In this document: in pieces, positions 54,179 to 64,000 of the stretch
Layout: every line of letters begins with the position of its first letter
How positions within the stretch are numbered: position 1 is the stretch's first letter
From: Bacillus sp. es.036
GTDB lineage: Bacteria; Bacillota; Bacilli; Bacillales; Guptibacillaceae
Direction: 5' to 3'
Length of the DNA stretch: 64,000 nt
Assembly (NCBI RefSeq): GCF_002563635.1
Contig: NZ_PDIZ01000001.1
Span: 2,666,001-2,730,000, forward strand
Notes under the pieces: generated by a model
The model's input: the letters and a program-made list of their open reading frames with translations, nothing else
Databases searched by the model: none
Told to the model about the DNA's origin: nothing
Made by a program: the position numbers and the translations under genes

Positions 54179-55591
54179 TTACATCACAAGTGGTTTTATT
54201 TTTCTAGCATCAGTAAATCGTCCTTCAATAGCAGCAGCTGCAGCCATCGCTGGGCTTACAAGGTGTGTTCGGGAACCGTTGCCCTGGCGACCTTCAAAAT
54301 TTCGATTAGAGGTAGACGCGCAGCGCTCTCCCGGAGGAACAATATCATCATTCATCGCAAGACACATACTACACCCTGCTTCTCGCCACTCAAATCCAGC
54401 TTCTTTGAAGATCGTATCTAACCCTTCTGCTTCAGCCGCATCCTTCACTGATTTAGAACCAGGTACTACGAGCGCCTTTACACTTTCATGAACTTTACGA
54501 CCACGAACAATTTCAGCCGCAGCTCGCAAATCACTTAATCGTGAATTCGTACAGGATCCGATAAAAACATATTGAATCGCAATGTTTTGAATCTGGGTAC
54601 CAGGTTTAAGATCCATATAAGCAAGGGCCTGTTTGATTGCTTTTTGATCACCTGGATCTTCGTAATCTTCAGGGAAAGGTACTCGAGCATAGACAGAAGA
54701 GCCCATCGAAGGATTCGTTCCCCACGTCACTTGTGGTTCAATTTCTTCAGCGCCAATTTCAAGCACTTCATCATACGTTGCACCTGGATCAGTTGCAAGC
54801 TCTTTCCACTCAGCCACTGCTTCATTGAACGCTTCGTTTGCTGGAACATGTCTTTTTCCTTTTAAATAAGAAAAAGTCGTTTCATCAGGACTAATGAGTC
54901 CCGCTTTTGCACCAGCTTCAATGGACATGTTACAAACGGTCATCCGCTCTTCCATTGACATGTTTCGAATCGCTTCACCCGTATACTCAACAACTGCTCC
55001 CGTCCCTGCATTCACACCAAACTTGGCAATAACGGCAAGAATTAAGTCTTTAGCCGTTACTCCAGAACCAAGACGGCCGTTTACACGTATTTCAATGGTT
55101 TTTGGACGCGATTGCCAGAGCGTTTGTGTTGAAAGAACATGCTCTACTTCGCTCGTTCCGATCCCAAAGGCTAGAGCACCAAACGCGCCATGTGTTGAAG
55201 TATGGCTATCTCCACAAACAATGGTTTTTCCTGGCTGTGTTAAGCCAAGCTCAGGACCGATGACGTGCACAATTCCCTGATCAGGGTGATTAATATCTGC
55301 AATTTCCACACCAAACTCGTTGCAATTCTCTTCTAGCTTCTCCATTTGCACTTTGGATACCGGATCATTAATAATATGACGTGCAATCGTAGGCACGTTA
55401 TGGTCCATCGTCGCAAAGGTTAAATCCGGTCTTCTGACACGTCTATTGTTCATCCGCAGACCTTCAAAGGCCTGCGGAGAAGTGACTTCATGCACAAGAT
55501 GTAAATCTATATACAGGAGATCCGGGCTACCCTCTTCTTCATGCACAACATGTTTATCCCAAATTTTCTCAATAATTGTTTTTGGCTCCAC
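54179..55591 (-). CDS. leuC: 3-isopropylmalate dehydratase large subunit
   Basis: A 470-residue aconitase-family subunit. The 4Fe-4S ligand cysteines are in [12 protein letters not shown] near residue 347 and [11 protein letters not shown] near residue 407; [20 protein letters not shown] near residue 130 is typical. GTG start behind AAGGGGGAT. Works with LeuD and lies 16 bases before its CTG start. Confidence 0.96.
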   Translation of the reverse strand: MEPKTIIEKIWDKHVVHEEEGSPDLLYIDLHLVHEVTSPQAFEGLRMNNRRVRRPDLTFATMDHNVPTIARHIINDPVSKVQMEKLEENCNEFGVEIADINHPDQGIVHVIGPELGLTQPGKTIVCGDSHTSTHGAFGALAFGIGTSEVEHVLSTQTLWQSRPKTIEIRVNGRLGSGVTAKDLILAVIAKFGVNAGTGAVVEYTGEAIRNMSMEERMTVCNMSIEAGAKAGLISPDETTFSYLKGKRHVPANEAFNEAVAEWKELATDPGATYDEVLEIGAEEIEPQVTWGTNPSMGSSVYARVPFPEDYEDPGDQKAIKQALAYMDLKPGTQIQNIAIQYVFIGSCTNSRLSDLRAAAEIVRGRKVHESVKALVVPGSKSVKDAAEAEGLDTIFKEAGFEWREAGCSMCLAMNDDIVPPGERCASTSNRNFEGRQGNGSRTHLVSPAMAAAAAIEGRFTDARKIKPLVM

Positions 55592-55618
55592 ACTGATCCC
55601 CCTTTTACCTATTTGTCA

Positions 55619-56725
55619 TTAAGCGTATGCTTCCATGATGCCTGCCGTAGCACCCGCTTCTTCTAATTGATAAATCACTTTCTTCACCATTGCGTCTGTT
55701 CCGAGTGCATTCGTTCGACTACTTGCTAAATCACTCGTATAATAGCCCGCATCTAGAACTTCCTTCACGGCCTTTTCGATGGCATCTGCTTCTTCCTTCA
55801 TATCAAATGAATACTTCAGCATCATCGCTCCTGATAACATCATCGCAAGTGGATTCGCAATGTTCTTCCCAGCGATATCCGGTGCAGAACCGTGAACTGG
55901 CTCATACATGCCAAATCCATCACTGCGAAGACTTGCTGACGGTAGCATGCCAAGTGATCCTGTAATCATGGATGCTTCATCGCTTAAAATATCGCCAAAT
56001 AGATTTTCTGTTACAATCACATCAAAATGAGCTGGGTTTTGAACCATCTTCATTGCTGCCGCATCGACCAGCATATGTTCCACTTCAACATCCGGATAAG
56101 CTAGTGCTTTTTCTTCTACAACTTCTCTCCACATTCGGCTTGACTCTAGAACGTTTGCTTTATCGACGCTTGTTAGCTTCTTCTTTCGCTTCCGTGCTGC
56201 CTCGAACCCTTGATCAACAATTCGCTCAATTTCATTCCTTGTATAATGAAGCGTATCAACCACTTCTTTCCCGTTGTTACGACGCTCGCTTGGTGTACCA
56301 AAATACAATCCACCTGTTAATTCACGAACAATCAACATGTCCACGCCCCTGATTCGATCGGGTTTAAGAGGAGAAGCATCGAGTAAACTTTCAAATGCTG
56401 TTACAGGACGAAGGTTTGCAAACAAGCCTAGCTCTTTACGAATTCCAAGAAGACCTCGTTCAGGACGAAGATGACCGGAAAGGTTTTCCCACTTAGGCCC
56501 ACCGACTGCACCAAGAAGAACAGCATCACTCTTTTTACAGATGCTTAAAGTTTCTTCGGGTAAAGGCATACCTTCTTGATCAATGGCCGCCCCTCCGATT
56601 CTTGCAAAGTGAAATTCAAACGTATGGCCAAATCGATCTGCCACGGCATTTAGAACTTTCATCGTTCCTTCCATTACTTCTTTGCCAATGCCATCACCTG
56701 GTAATACCGCAACTTTTCTCTTCAT
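55619..56725 (-). CDS. leuB: 3-isopropylmalate dehydrogenase
   Basis: A 368-residue NAD-dependent beta-hydroxyacid oxidative decarboxylase. LPGDGIGKEVM near the N-terminus, DMLIVRELTGGLYFG near residue 130, and YEPVHGSAPDIAGKNIANPL near residue 274 are diagnostic. GAGG lies 8 bases before the ATG. It follows leuA by 16 bases. Confidence 0.96.
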   Translation of the reverse strand: MKRKVAVLPGDGIGKEVMEGTMKVLNAVADRFGHTFEFHFARIGGAAIDQEGMPLPEETLSICKKSDAVLLGAVGGPKWENLSGHLRPERGLLGIRKELGLFANLRPVTAFESLLDASPLKPDRIRGVDMLIVRELTGGLYFGTPSERRNNGKEVVDTLHYTRNEIERIVDQGFEAARKRKKKLTSVDKANVLESSRMWREVVEEKALAYPDVEVEHMLVDAAAMKMVQNPAHFDVIVTENLFGDILSDEASMITGSLGMLPSASLRSDGFGMYEPVHGSAPDIAGKNIANPLAMMLSGAMMLKYSFDMKEEADAIEKAVKEVLDAGYYTSDLASSRTNALGTDAMVKKVIYQLEEAGATAGIMEAYA

Positions 56726-56741
56726 CCTTCTAACCTCCCCG

Positions 56742-59301
<2,560 letters not shown>

Positions 59302-59329
59302 TCATCCCTTCATAATTAGGTTTATTTTT

Positions 59330-59851
59330 TTAATTTAAGATGGAATACTGCTTCAAATCTGTTACAGATTTTTGACTTCCGCGAGGGAAAGCCGTGATGC
59401 CTGTTCGAACCATTTCCTTTATGCCATATGGCCTGAGAAGATCTAAGATTGCTTCAATCTTATCGGAATTACCTGTTACCTGAACCGTGATGCTTTCACG
59501 ACTTACATCAATAATTGAAGCCCGAAACGGTTCAATTATGCCGGAAATTTCACTTCGTATTTGAGCATTACTAATGACCTTAATTAAGGCTAACTCCCGG
59601 ACCACAATCGCCTGGTCCGTTATATCAGTTACTTTCAACACATCGACTTGCTTATTGAGCTGTTTGATGAGCTGCTCAATTTTGGCATTGTCATCGACAT
59701 TAACGACAAAGGTCATTTTTGAAACTCCTTCTTTTTCGGTATGACCAACCGTGATGCTTTCAATGTTAAATTGCCGTTTTGTCATGAGGCCTGTGATGCG
59801 ATTTAGCACCCCACTTTGGTTAATGACCGTTGCGGTTACGATTCGTTTCAT
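59330..59851 (-). CDS. ilvN: acetolactate synthase regulatory subunit
   Basis: A 173-residue small subunit with an N-terminal ACT domain (about residues 3-75: [20 protein letters not shown]) and a C-terminal ALS_ss domain. It binds valine and activates IlvB. Its ATG overlaps the ilvB stop by 4 bases (ATGA). Confidence 0.95.
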   Translation of the reverse strand: MKRIVTATVINQSGVLNRITGLMTKRQFNIESITVGHTEKEGVSKMTFVVNVDDNAKIEQLIKQLNKQVDVLKVTDITDQAIVVRELALIKVISNAQIRSEISGIIEPFRASIIDVSRESITVQVTGNSDKIEAILDLLRPYGIKEMVRTGITAFPRGSQKSVTDLKQYSILN

Positions 59852-61563
59852 GGTTTCACCCCAATCATCTGATGCAGCCCTTTACCAGGGGCAATCATTG
59901 GATAGACATTTTCCTTTCCACTTACGCGACAATCAATTAAGACCGGCTCGCGGTGAGAAAAAGCTTCTTCAAAAACAGCTTTCGCTTCTTCTTCATTCGT
60001 AACTTTAAATGATTTAATTCCATACGCCTCACCTAGCTTTACAAAATCAGGCTGTACAGGGATTAGTGACTGGGAATAGCGTTCCTCGTAGAAAGCTTCC
60101 TGCCACTGTCTCACCATTCCAAGCGTCTGGTTATTCATAATGACGACTTTTACAGGAAGATTAAGTTCTTGAAGTGTGGAAAGCTCCTGCAACGTCATTT
60201 GGAATCCTCCATCACCTGTTAGTGAAACAACCGTTTGTTCTGGAAAAGCAAGCTGGGCTCCTATAGCGGAAGGGAAGCCAAATCCCATTGTGCCAAGTCC
60301 TCCAGATGTTACCCACCGATTTGCATCCGCAAATGCATAATATTGGGCTGCCCACATCTGATGCTGACCGACATCGGTCGTAATAATGGCATCTCCCTTC
60401 GTATATTCGTGTACGAGTTCTACGACACGCTGTGGGAGAAATTCAGTCGTTGATACTTTCTTCCACAGCGGAAAATCTTCACTATTTTGTGTTAGCTTCT
60501 TACGCCATTCTTCTGTATCAGGAAGAGGGGATTCAATCTCTAGAAGCTTCTTCAATGCCTCTCTAGCATCAGATACGATTGGAATTTGCGTTGGAACGTT
60601 TTTCCCGATTTCGGCAGGATCAACATCGATATGAGCCACCGTTGCATGAATAGCAAAATGATCAAGGTTACCAGTTAATCGATCGTCAAACCGTGCCCCA
60701 ATACTAATTAACAAGTCACATTCATATAGAGCCATGTTCGCTGTGTACGTTCCGTGCATACCTCCCATCCCCAGGAATAGTGGATGATTGCCAGGATAAC
60801 TTCCTAGGCCAAGCAATGTATTAATCACCGGAATGCGATGTTTCTCAGAAAAAGCAACGAGTTCTTTTCCCGCATTCGCATGAAGGACACCTGCTCCGGC
60901 TAAGATCACCGGCTTCTTTGCTGCACCAACCGCATCTGCTAGTTTCTTAATTTGCAAAATGTTAGGCGAAAAGGTTGGCTGATAGCCTGGTAAATGGATA
61001 GTCGAATCATAGTCGGGTGAAATGGTTTTGTTCGCCACATCCTTAGGGATATCAACGAGAACGGGACCGGGACGCCCCGTTGTTGCAATATGGAACGCTT
61101 CTTTAATAATTCTTGGTAGGTCCTGAACATCACGCACCTGGTAATTATGTTTGGTGATTGGTGCCGTGATCCCCATAATATCCGCTTCTTGAAAAGCATC
61201 TGTTCCGATTACCGTACTGGCCACCTGACCTGTGAAGATCACAAGTGGCAGGGAATCCATCATTGCATCCGTAATTCCTGTTACGAGATTGGTCGCACCC
61301 GGTCCTGAAGTGGCAATGACAACGCCCGGCTTTCCGCTCACTCTTGCGTAGCCTTCAGCCGCATGAATTGAGCCCTGTTCATGCTTTGACAGAATGTGCT
61401 TAATCGGTGATCGATATAATGCATCATAGATTGGAAGTACTGCTCCTCCTGGATACCCGAAGAGAACTTCAACATTTTCTTTTTTTAAAGAATGGATTAA
61501 TACATCTGCCCCGGTCATTTCCGCTGTTACCGCTTCGGCTTCTGGTTTTGCCTTCGCCCGCAT
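59848..61563 (-). CDS. ilvB: acetolactate synthase catalytic subunit
   Basis: A 571-residue ThDP enzyme. [16 protein letters not shown] near residue 33 holds the catalytic Glu region ([15 protein letters not shown]); the ThDP motif is [20 protein letters not shown] with VVIMNN near residue 470. ATG 61563 has GGAGGG at 7 bases; ATG 61569 is too close to it. First gene after the T-box leader. Confidence 0.95.
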   Translation of the reverse strand: MRAKAKPEAEAVTAEMTGADVLIHSLKKENVEVLFGYPGGAVLPIYDALYRSPIKHILSKHEQGSIHAAEGYARVSGKPGVVIATSGPGATNLVTGITDAMMDSLPLVIFTGQVASTVIGTDAFQEADIMGITAPITKHNYQVRDVQDLPRIIKEAFHIATTGRPGPVLVDIPKDVANKTISPDYDSTIHLPGYQPTFSPNILQIKKLADAVGAAKKPVILAGAGVLHANAGKELVAFSEKHRIPVINTLLGLGSYPGNHPLFLGMGGMHGTYTANMALYECDLLISIGARFDDRLTGNLDHFAIHATVAHIDVDPAEIGKNVPTQIPIVSDAREALKKLLEIESPLPDTEEWRKKLTQNSEDFPLWKKVSTTEFLPQRVVELVHEYTKGDAIITTDVGQHQMWAAQYYAFADANRWVTSGGLGTMGFGFPSAIGAQLAFPEQTVVSLTGDGGFQMTLQELSTLQELNLPVKVVIMNNQTLGMVRQWQEAFYEERYSQSLIPVQPDFVKLGEAYGIKSFKVTNEEEAKAVFEEAFSHREPVLIDCRVSGKENVYPMIAPGKGLHQMIGVKP

Positions 61564-61628
61564 ATTCATACCCTCCAATGCTTATTTGCCCGCTTCCGTC
61601 TTAACGGTGAAGCGTTACTAACTATTAA

Positions 61629-61910
61629 TAAAAAAAAGCCTTCTCATCCCTACGCCGCTTTTTACGGTCCATAGGGGCGAAAAGACTTCACGGTACCACC
61701 CTACTTTTACGACAATAAACTGCCGCCTTATGAGCAAATTGCTCGTTTTGATAACAAGTGTTTAAAGAACACTTGGTTGATCCTATGTTACTAAGTTCAG
61801 ATCAACACTCGGAGGGGATGTCGATACAGGGGGTAATACCGGCTTCCACCACTACCGGCTCTCTGGTTATTACCAATTCCTGTTTCTTTTGCCTCGTCAT
61901 CGATTATAAA
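61629..61910 (-). ncRNA. T-box leader of the ilv-leu operon
   Basis: Between ilvE and ilvB. On the minus strand the T-box AGGGTGGTACCGTG is at 61690-61703, followed by a terminator whose stem pairs GCCTTCTCATCCCTACG with a downstream complement before T8. Upstream are AGAGAGCC, GGTAGTGGTGGAAGCCGGTA and TCCGAGTG of stem I. A possible specifier is ATC (61818-61820, isoleucine), uncertain. Uncharged tRNA should allow ilvB onward to be read. Confidence 0.93.
61903..61908 (-). promoter_or_regulatory. TATAAT hexamer at the T-box 5' end
   Basis: A perfect -10 hexamer lies just before the T-box leader and after the ilvE stop codon, but no -35 is recognisable. It may give an internal start or be chance. 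Confidence 0.25.
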
Positions 61911-61920
61911 TATTTACTTT

Positions 61921-62835
61921 TCACCCTGCCTGCACATCACGTTTTGAAGGATAAACAGTGACACCATCCACTGTGACAATATCTCTGAACGCTTCAAGAA
62001 GGTCATTTGTCGTTTTACCTGGCTTCCCTTCTCCAATCTCGCGACCGTCTACTTTCACAACGGCAATGACTTCAGCAGCCGTTCCAGTTAAAAAGACTTC
62101 ATCTGCTACATAGACGTCGTGACGCGTAAACGTTTCTTCGCGCATGTCATACCCTTTTTGTCTCGCGAGTTCCATAATGGCATTTCGCGTAATGCCTTCT
62201 AGCGCACCGACATAGCCGGGCGGTGTTTTAATAACGTTACCTTTCACGATAAATATATTATCAGCCGAACCTTCAGCGACATATCCCTGATCATTTAACA
62301 TCAGTGCTTCACTGACACCAGCTAAATTGGCTTCAATTTTGACAAGAATATTATTTAAGTAGTTTAATGATTTCACCTTAGGACTTAATACATCCGAGCG
62401 GTTCCGTCTGCTTGCTACCGTGACAATTTCAATTCCTGTTTCATATAATCGCTTAGGGAACAAGGCCAGTGATTCTGCAATAACGATCACTTGTGGTTCC
62501 TTACATGTGAAAGGATCGAGTCCTAGATTCCCTACACCGCGAGATACAACGATGCGAATATAGGCATCTTGAAGGTTATTTTTTTTCAGCGTCTGCACAA
62601 TAATGTCAGTCATTTCCTCCATCGTGTGCGTTATTTTTAGCATAATTGAATGAGCTGAATCATAGAGGCGCTGAAGATGATGTTCTAACCTGAAGACATT
62701 CCCATCATACATGCGAATTCCTTCGAACACCCCGTCGCCATAGAGGAAGCCATGATCGTACACCGATACTTTGGCATCTTCTTTTTTCACAAATTCTCCG
62801 TTAAGGTAGATCCACTGTTCACTCACCTTGTTCAC
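61921..62835 (-). CDS. ilvE: branched-chain amino-acid aminotransferase
   Basis: A 304-residue class IV PLP aminotransferase for the last step to Ile, Leu and Val. PLP lysine in KVKSLNYLNNILVK near residue 155; FEGIRMYDGNVFRLEHHLQR near residue 38 and NIFIVKGNVIKTP near residue 212 are typical. GGAGTG-type site before the ATG. It is the first gene of the operon, separated from ilvB by the T-box, and preceded by cre-like sites. Confidence 0.94.
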   Translation of the reverse strand: MNKVSEQWIYLNGEFVKKEDAKVSVYDHGFLYGDGVFEGIRMYDGNVFRLEHHLQRLYDSAHSIMLKITHTMEEMTDIIVQTLKKNNLQDAYIRIVVSRGVGNLGLDPFTCKEPQVIVIAESLALFPKRLYETGIEIVTVASRRNRSDVLSPKVKSLNYLNNILVKIEANLAGVSEALMLNDQGYVAEGSADNIFIVKGNVIKTPPGYVGALEGITRNAIMELARQKGYDMREETFTRHDVYVADEVFLTGTAAEVIAVVKVDGREIGEGKPGKTTNDLLEAFRDIVTVDGVTVYPSKRDVQAG

Positions 62836-63036
62836 TCCTTTCTATGTGTTAAGTAGACGCAGTAAAGCGTTATTGTCTAATGATAGGACCAATCATTTTC
62901 AAGGTCCCAGTTGTTGTTTTTGTTTGATTTATTAGAATACTTAGTTTGTTTAATTGAGGATTATATTACGCCGGTTTGGACGTAAGGTCAACACCTAAAA
63001 GTTAAGTTTTTTGATAATTATGATATATCAGTTTAT

Positions 63037-63052
63037 TTGTAAACGCTTACAA
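63037..63052. promoter_or_regulatory. cre site upstream of ilvE
   Basis: TTGTAAACGCTTACAA fits the cre consensus TGTAAACGCTTACA in full. CcpA control of the ilv-leu operon through upstream cre is known in B. subtilis. Confidence 0.7.
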
Positions 63053-63103
63053 TCCTATCGTGCGTGAGATTTGGTCACACGAAATTTTTTATTGTAAAAT
63101 TAA

Positions 63104-63117
63104 TAAAAGCGCTTACA
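63104..63117 (-). promoter_or_regulatory. second cre-like site
   Basis: On the minus strand TGTAAGCGCTTTTA matches the cre core but not one flank position. Lies about 50 bases further upstream. Confidence 0.4.
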
Positions 63118-63560
63118 TAAGGTCATTCACATAAACCAGCGTTGCGTTGGTGAATTTCATACCTTTCTCAGTTAAGTGAAAGAACTCCCTTTACTACTGC
63201 TAATCGTCAGTTCTTATCTAGCTGACGACAATAGACAGCTACCATTGCATAATTATTTAACCCCTCTTGTTTTTCTACTTAAACCATTACACTTGAATGA
63301 TGCCAACATCTTAGCAAAAATTGATCGATTTTATAATCCCTCCATTGAAAATACATGCTTGGTTCCAACTTACTCAACGATCGATCTTTTCTTTCTATAG
63401 AAACCTTACGAATTTTGTTCATTTATGCAGAAGCATATTTATCAAATTCCATTATTAAAGTTGCATAGTTAATAGCTTACGTTATCTTTAAAGATGTTTA
63501 TGAACATTTACAGTTGTCGTGTAATAGGCAACCTTTACTTGAACAAAAAATAGGAAACAT

Positions 63561-63594
63561 GCAAAAAACCCTCTTCTAAATGAGAAAAGGGCTT
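63561..63594 (-). terminator. terminator of the metY-like gene
   Basis: On the minus strand GCCCTTTTCT and AGAAGAGGGT pair around ATTT-type loop, followed by a T6 run, about 50 bases past the stop codon. Confidence 0.85.
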
Positions 63595-63644
63595 TCCACT
63601 AATATTTCTTAGACGCTAGCTTCGACTTTTGCTTTTGCGATCGC

Positions 63645-64000
63645 TTAATCTAAATCATCAATTAAATCATCAATGTGTTCAATCCCGACAGAGAGTCGAA
63701 TCAGATCGTCTCTTACACCAGATGCCACTAGTTCATCAGCACTTAGTTGCTGATGAGTGGTACTTGCTGGATGGATAATTAAGCTTTTCGCATCACCAAC
63801 ATTTGCAACGTGAGACCAGAGATCAACGGCATTGATAATCCCTGCACCTGTTTCACGACCTCCTTTAATGCCGAATACAACAACAGCACCGGCACCTTTC
63901 GGAAGATATTTGTGAACAAGTTGATGTGAAGGATGATCCTCTTCCTCAGGATAGCTCACCCATTCAACGGCCGGATTGTCTTTCAAATAAGAAACTAGCT
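63645..64000 (-). CDS. O-acetylhomoserine sulfhydrylase-type enzyme, C-terminal part (MetY)
   Basis: Incomplete: the frame enters from beyond position 64000 and reads through VSYLKDNPAVEWVSYPEEED to a stop at 63645. The visible C-terminal 118 residues contain HPSHQLVHKYLPKGAGAVVV, GIKGGRETGAGIINAVDLWS, NVGDAKSLIIHPASTTHQQL and RLSVGIEHIDDLIDDL, typical of Cys/Met-metabolism PLP enzymes of the O-acetylhomoserine sulfhydrylase (MetY) subgroup. The PLP lysine is outside the window. A role in methionine synthesis is likely. Confidence 0.88.
   Translation of the reverse strand, partial: LVSYLKDNPAVEWVSYPEEEDHPSHQLVHKYLPKGAGAVVVFGIKGGRETGAGIINAVDLWSHVANVGDAKSLIIHPASTTHQQLSADELVASGVRDDLIRLSVGIEHIDDLIDDLD

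Larger units (their letters stand above)
62836..63560. other. long intergenic region upstream of ilvE
   Basis: About 725 bases without a convincing gene. The left third holds the ilvE promoter region with two cre-like sites (63037-63052 and 63104-63117). The rest is AT-rich; a plus-strand frame at 63176-63400 lacks a ribosome binding site. Confidence 0.6.

Noticed and set aside
63058-63115. AATTTT...AAAATT pair near ilvE as a CodY box
   Set aside because: The half-sites are 7 bases apart instead of 3, so it does not match the CodY motif.
63176-63400. Plus-strand 74-codon GTG frame upstream of ilvE
   Set aside because: No ribosome binding site, low-complexity hydrophobic composition, no promoter or terminator fit.

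Overview
The window reads as the chromosome of a low-GC, endospore-forming Bacillaceae species. Ribosome binding sites are strong AAGGAGG-type, TTG and GTG starts are common, and spore genes (YutH, YunB, a YhcN/YlaJ lipoprotein, YuiC) are present. Three classical Firmicute riboregulators occur (lysine, SAM-I and T-box). From memory, the gene order follows the B. subtilis yui-yum-yut-yun-suf-met block, with several transporters typical of Na+-rich habitats. I see no rRNA, tRNA, CRISPR array or prophage.

Layout. 1-8.6 kb: yuiH (partial), yuiF, yuiD, a BtuF-like protein, yuiC, yuiB, the short yuiA, a Nudix hydrolase, and the redox pair yumB/yumC around a candidate Rex operator. 8.8-19.2 kb: accessory carbohydrate region. 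It holds an SDR dehydrogenase and a leftward cluster: sugar isomerase-like protein, LacI regulator, sugar-binding lipoprotein, two ABC permeases, ThuA, two Gfo/Idh/MocA oxidoreductases and a second isomerase-like protein. LacI operators and a CcpA cre site are visible. The cluster has no ABC ATPase, sugar kinase or glycosidase. 19.5-33.7 kb: the yut block (yutM, dapF, nupC, yuzB, yutJ, yuzD, yutI, yutH, yutG, yutF, yutE, yutD, yutC, lipA, yunA), interrupted by a 1.47-kb IS3-family element in the loop of the yutG/yutF terminator. 33.7-41.9 kb: an NSS amino-acid transporter with its 34-aa MetS subunit, a lysine-riboswitch NhaC-type transporter, then yunB-yunF. 42-48.5 kb: sufCDSUB, a 58-codon small gene and yurZ. 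48.6-52.5 kb: ldh with a Rex-like operator, and metNPQ under a SAM-I riboswitch. 52.5-62.8 kb: one branched-chain amino-acid operon, ilvE-[T-box]-ilvB-ilvN-ilvC-leuA-leuB-leuC-leuD-ilvA. 63.6 kb to the end: partial metY-like gene.

The most notable points are these. (i) The IS3 element split a bidirectional terminator and lies downstream of yutF in the same orientation, and it carries a perfect 14-bp hairpin that would hide its transposase ribosome binding site on read-through RNA. (ii) The carbohydrate cluster pairs oxidoreductases and isomerases with no hydrolase or kinase, which suggests an oxidative route for glycosides. (iii) leuD appears to start at CTG. (iv) The IlvA lacks a regulatory domain. 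(v) A MalF-like permease has an extra extracytoplasmic domain of about 135 residues. (vi) Several short genes and RNA hairpins cover ribosome binding sites. Promoters, operators and terminators were found by eye and are predictions.
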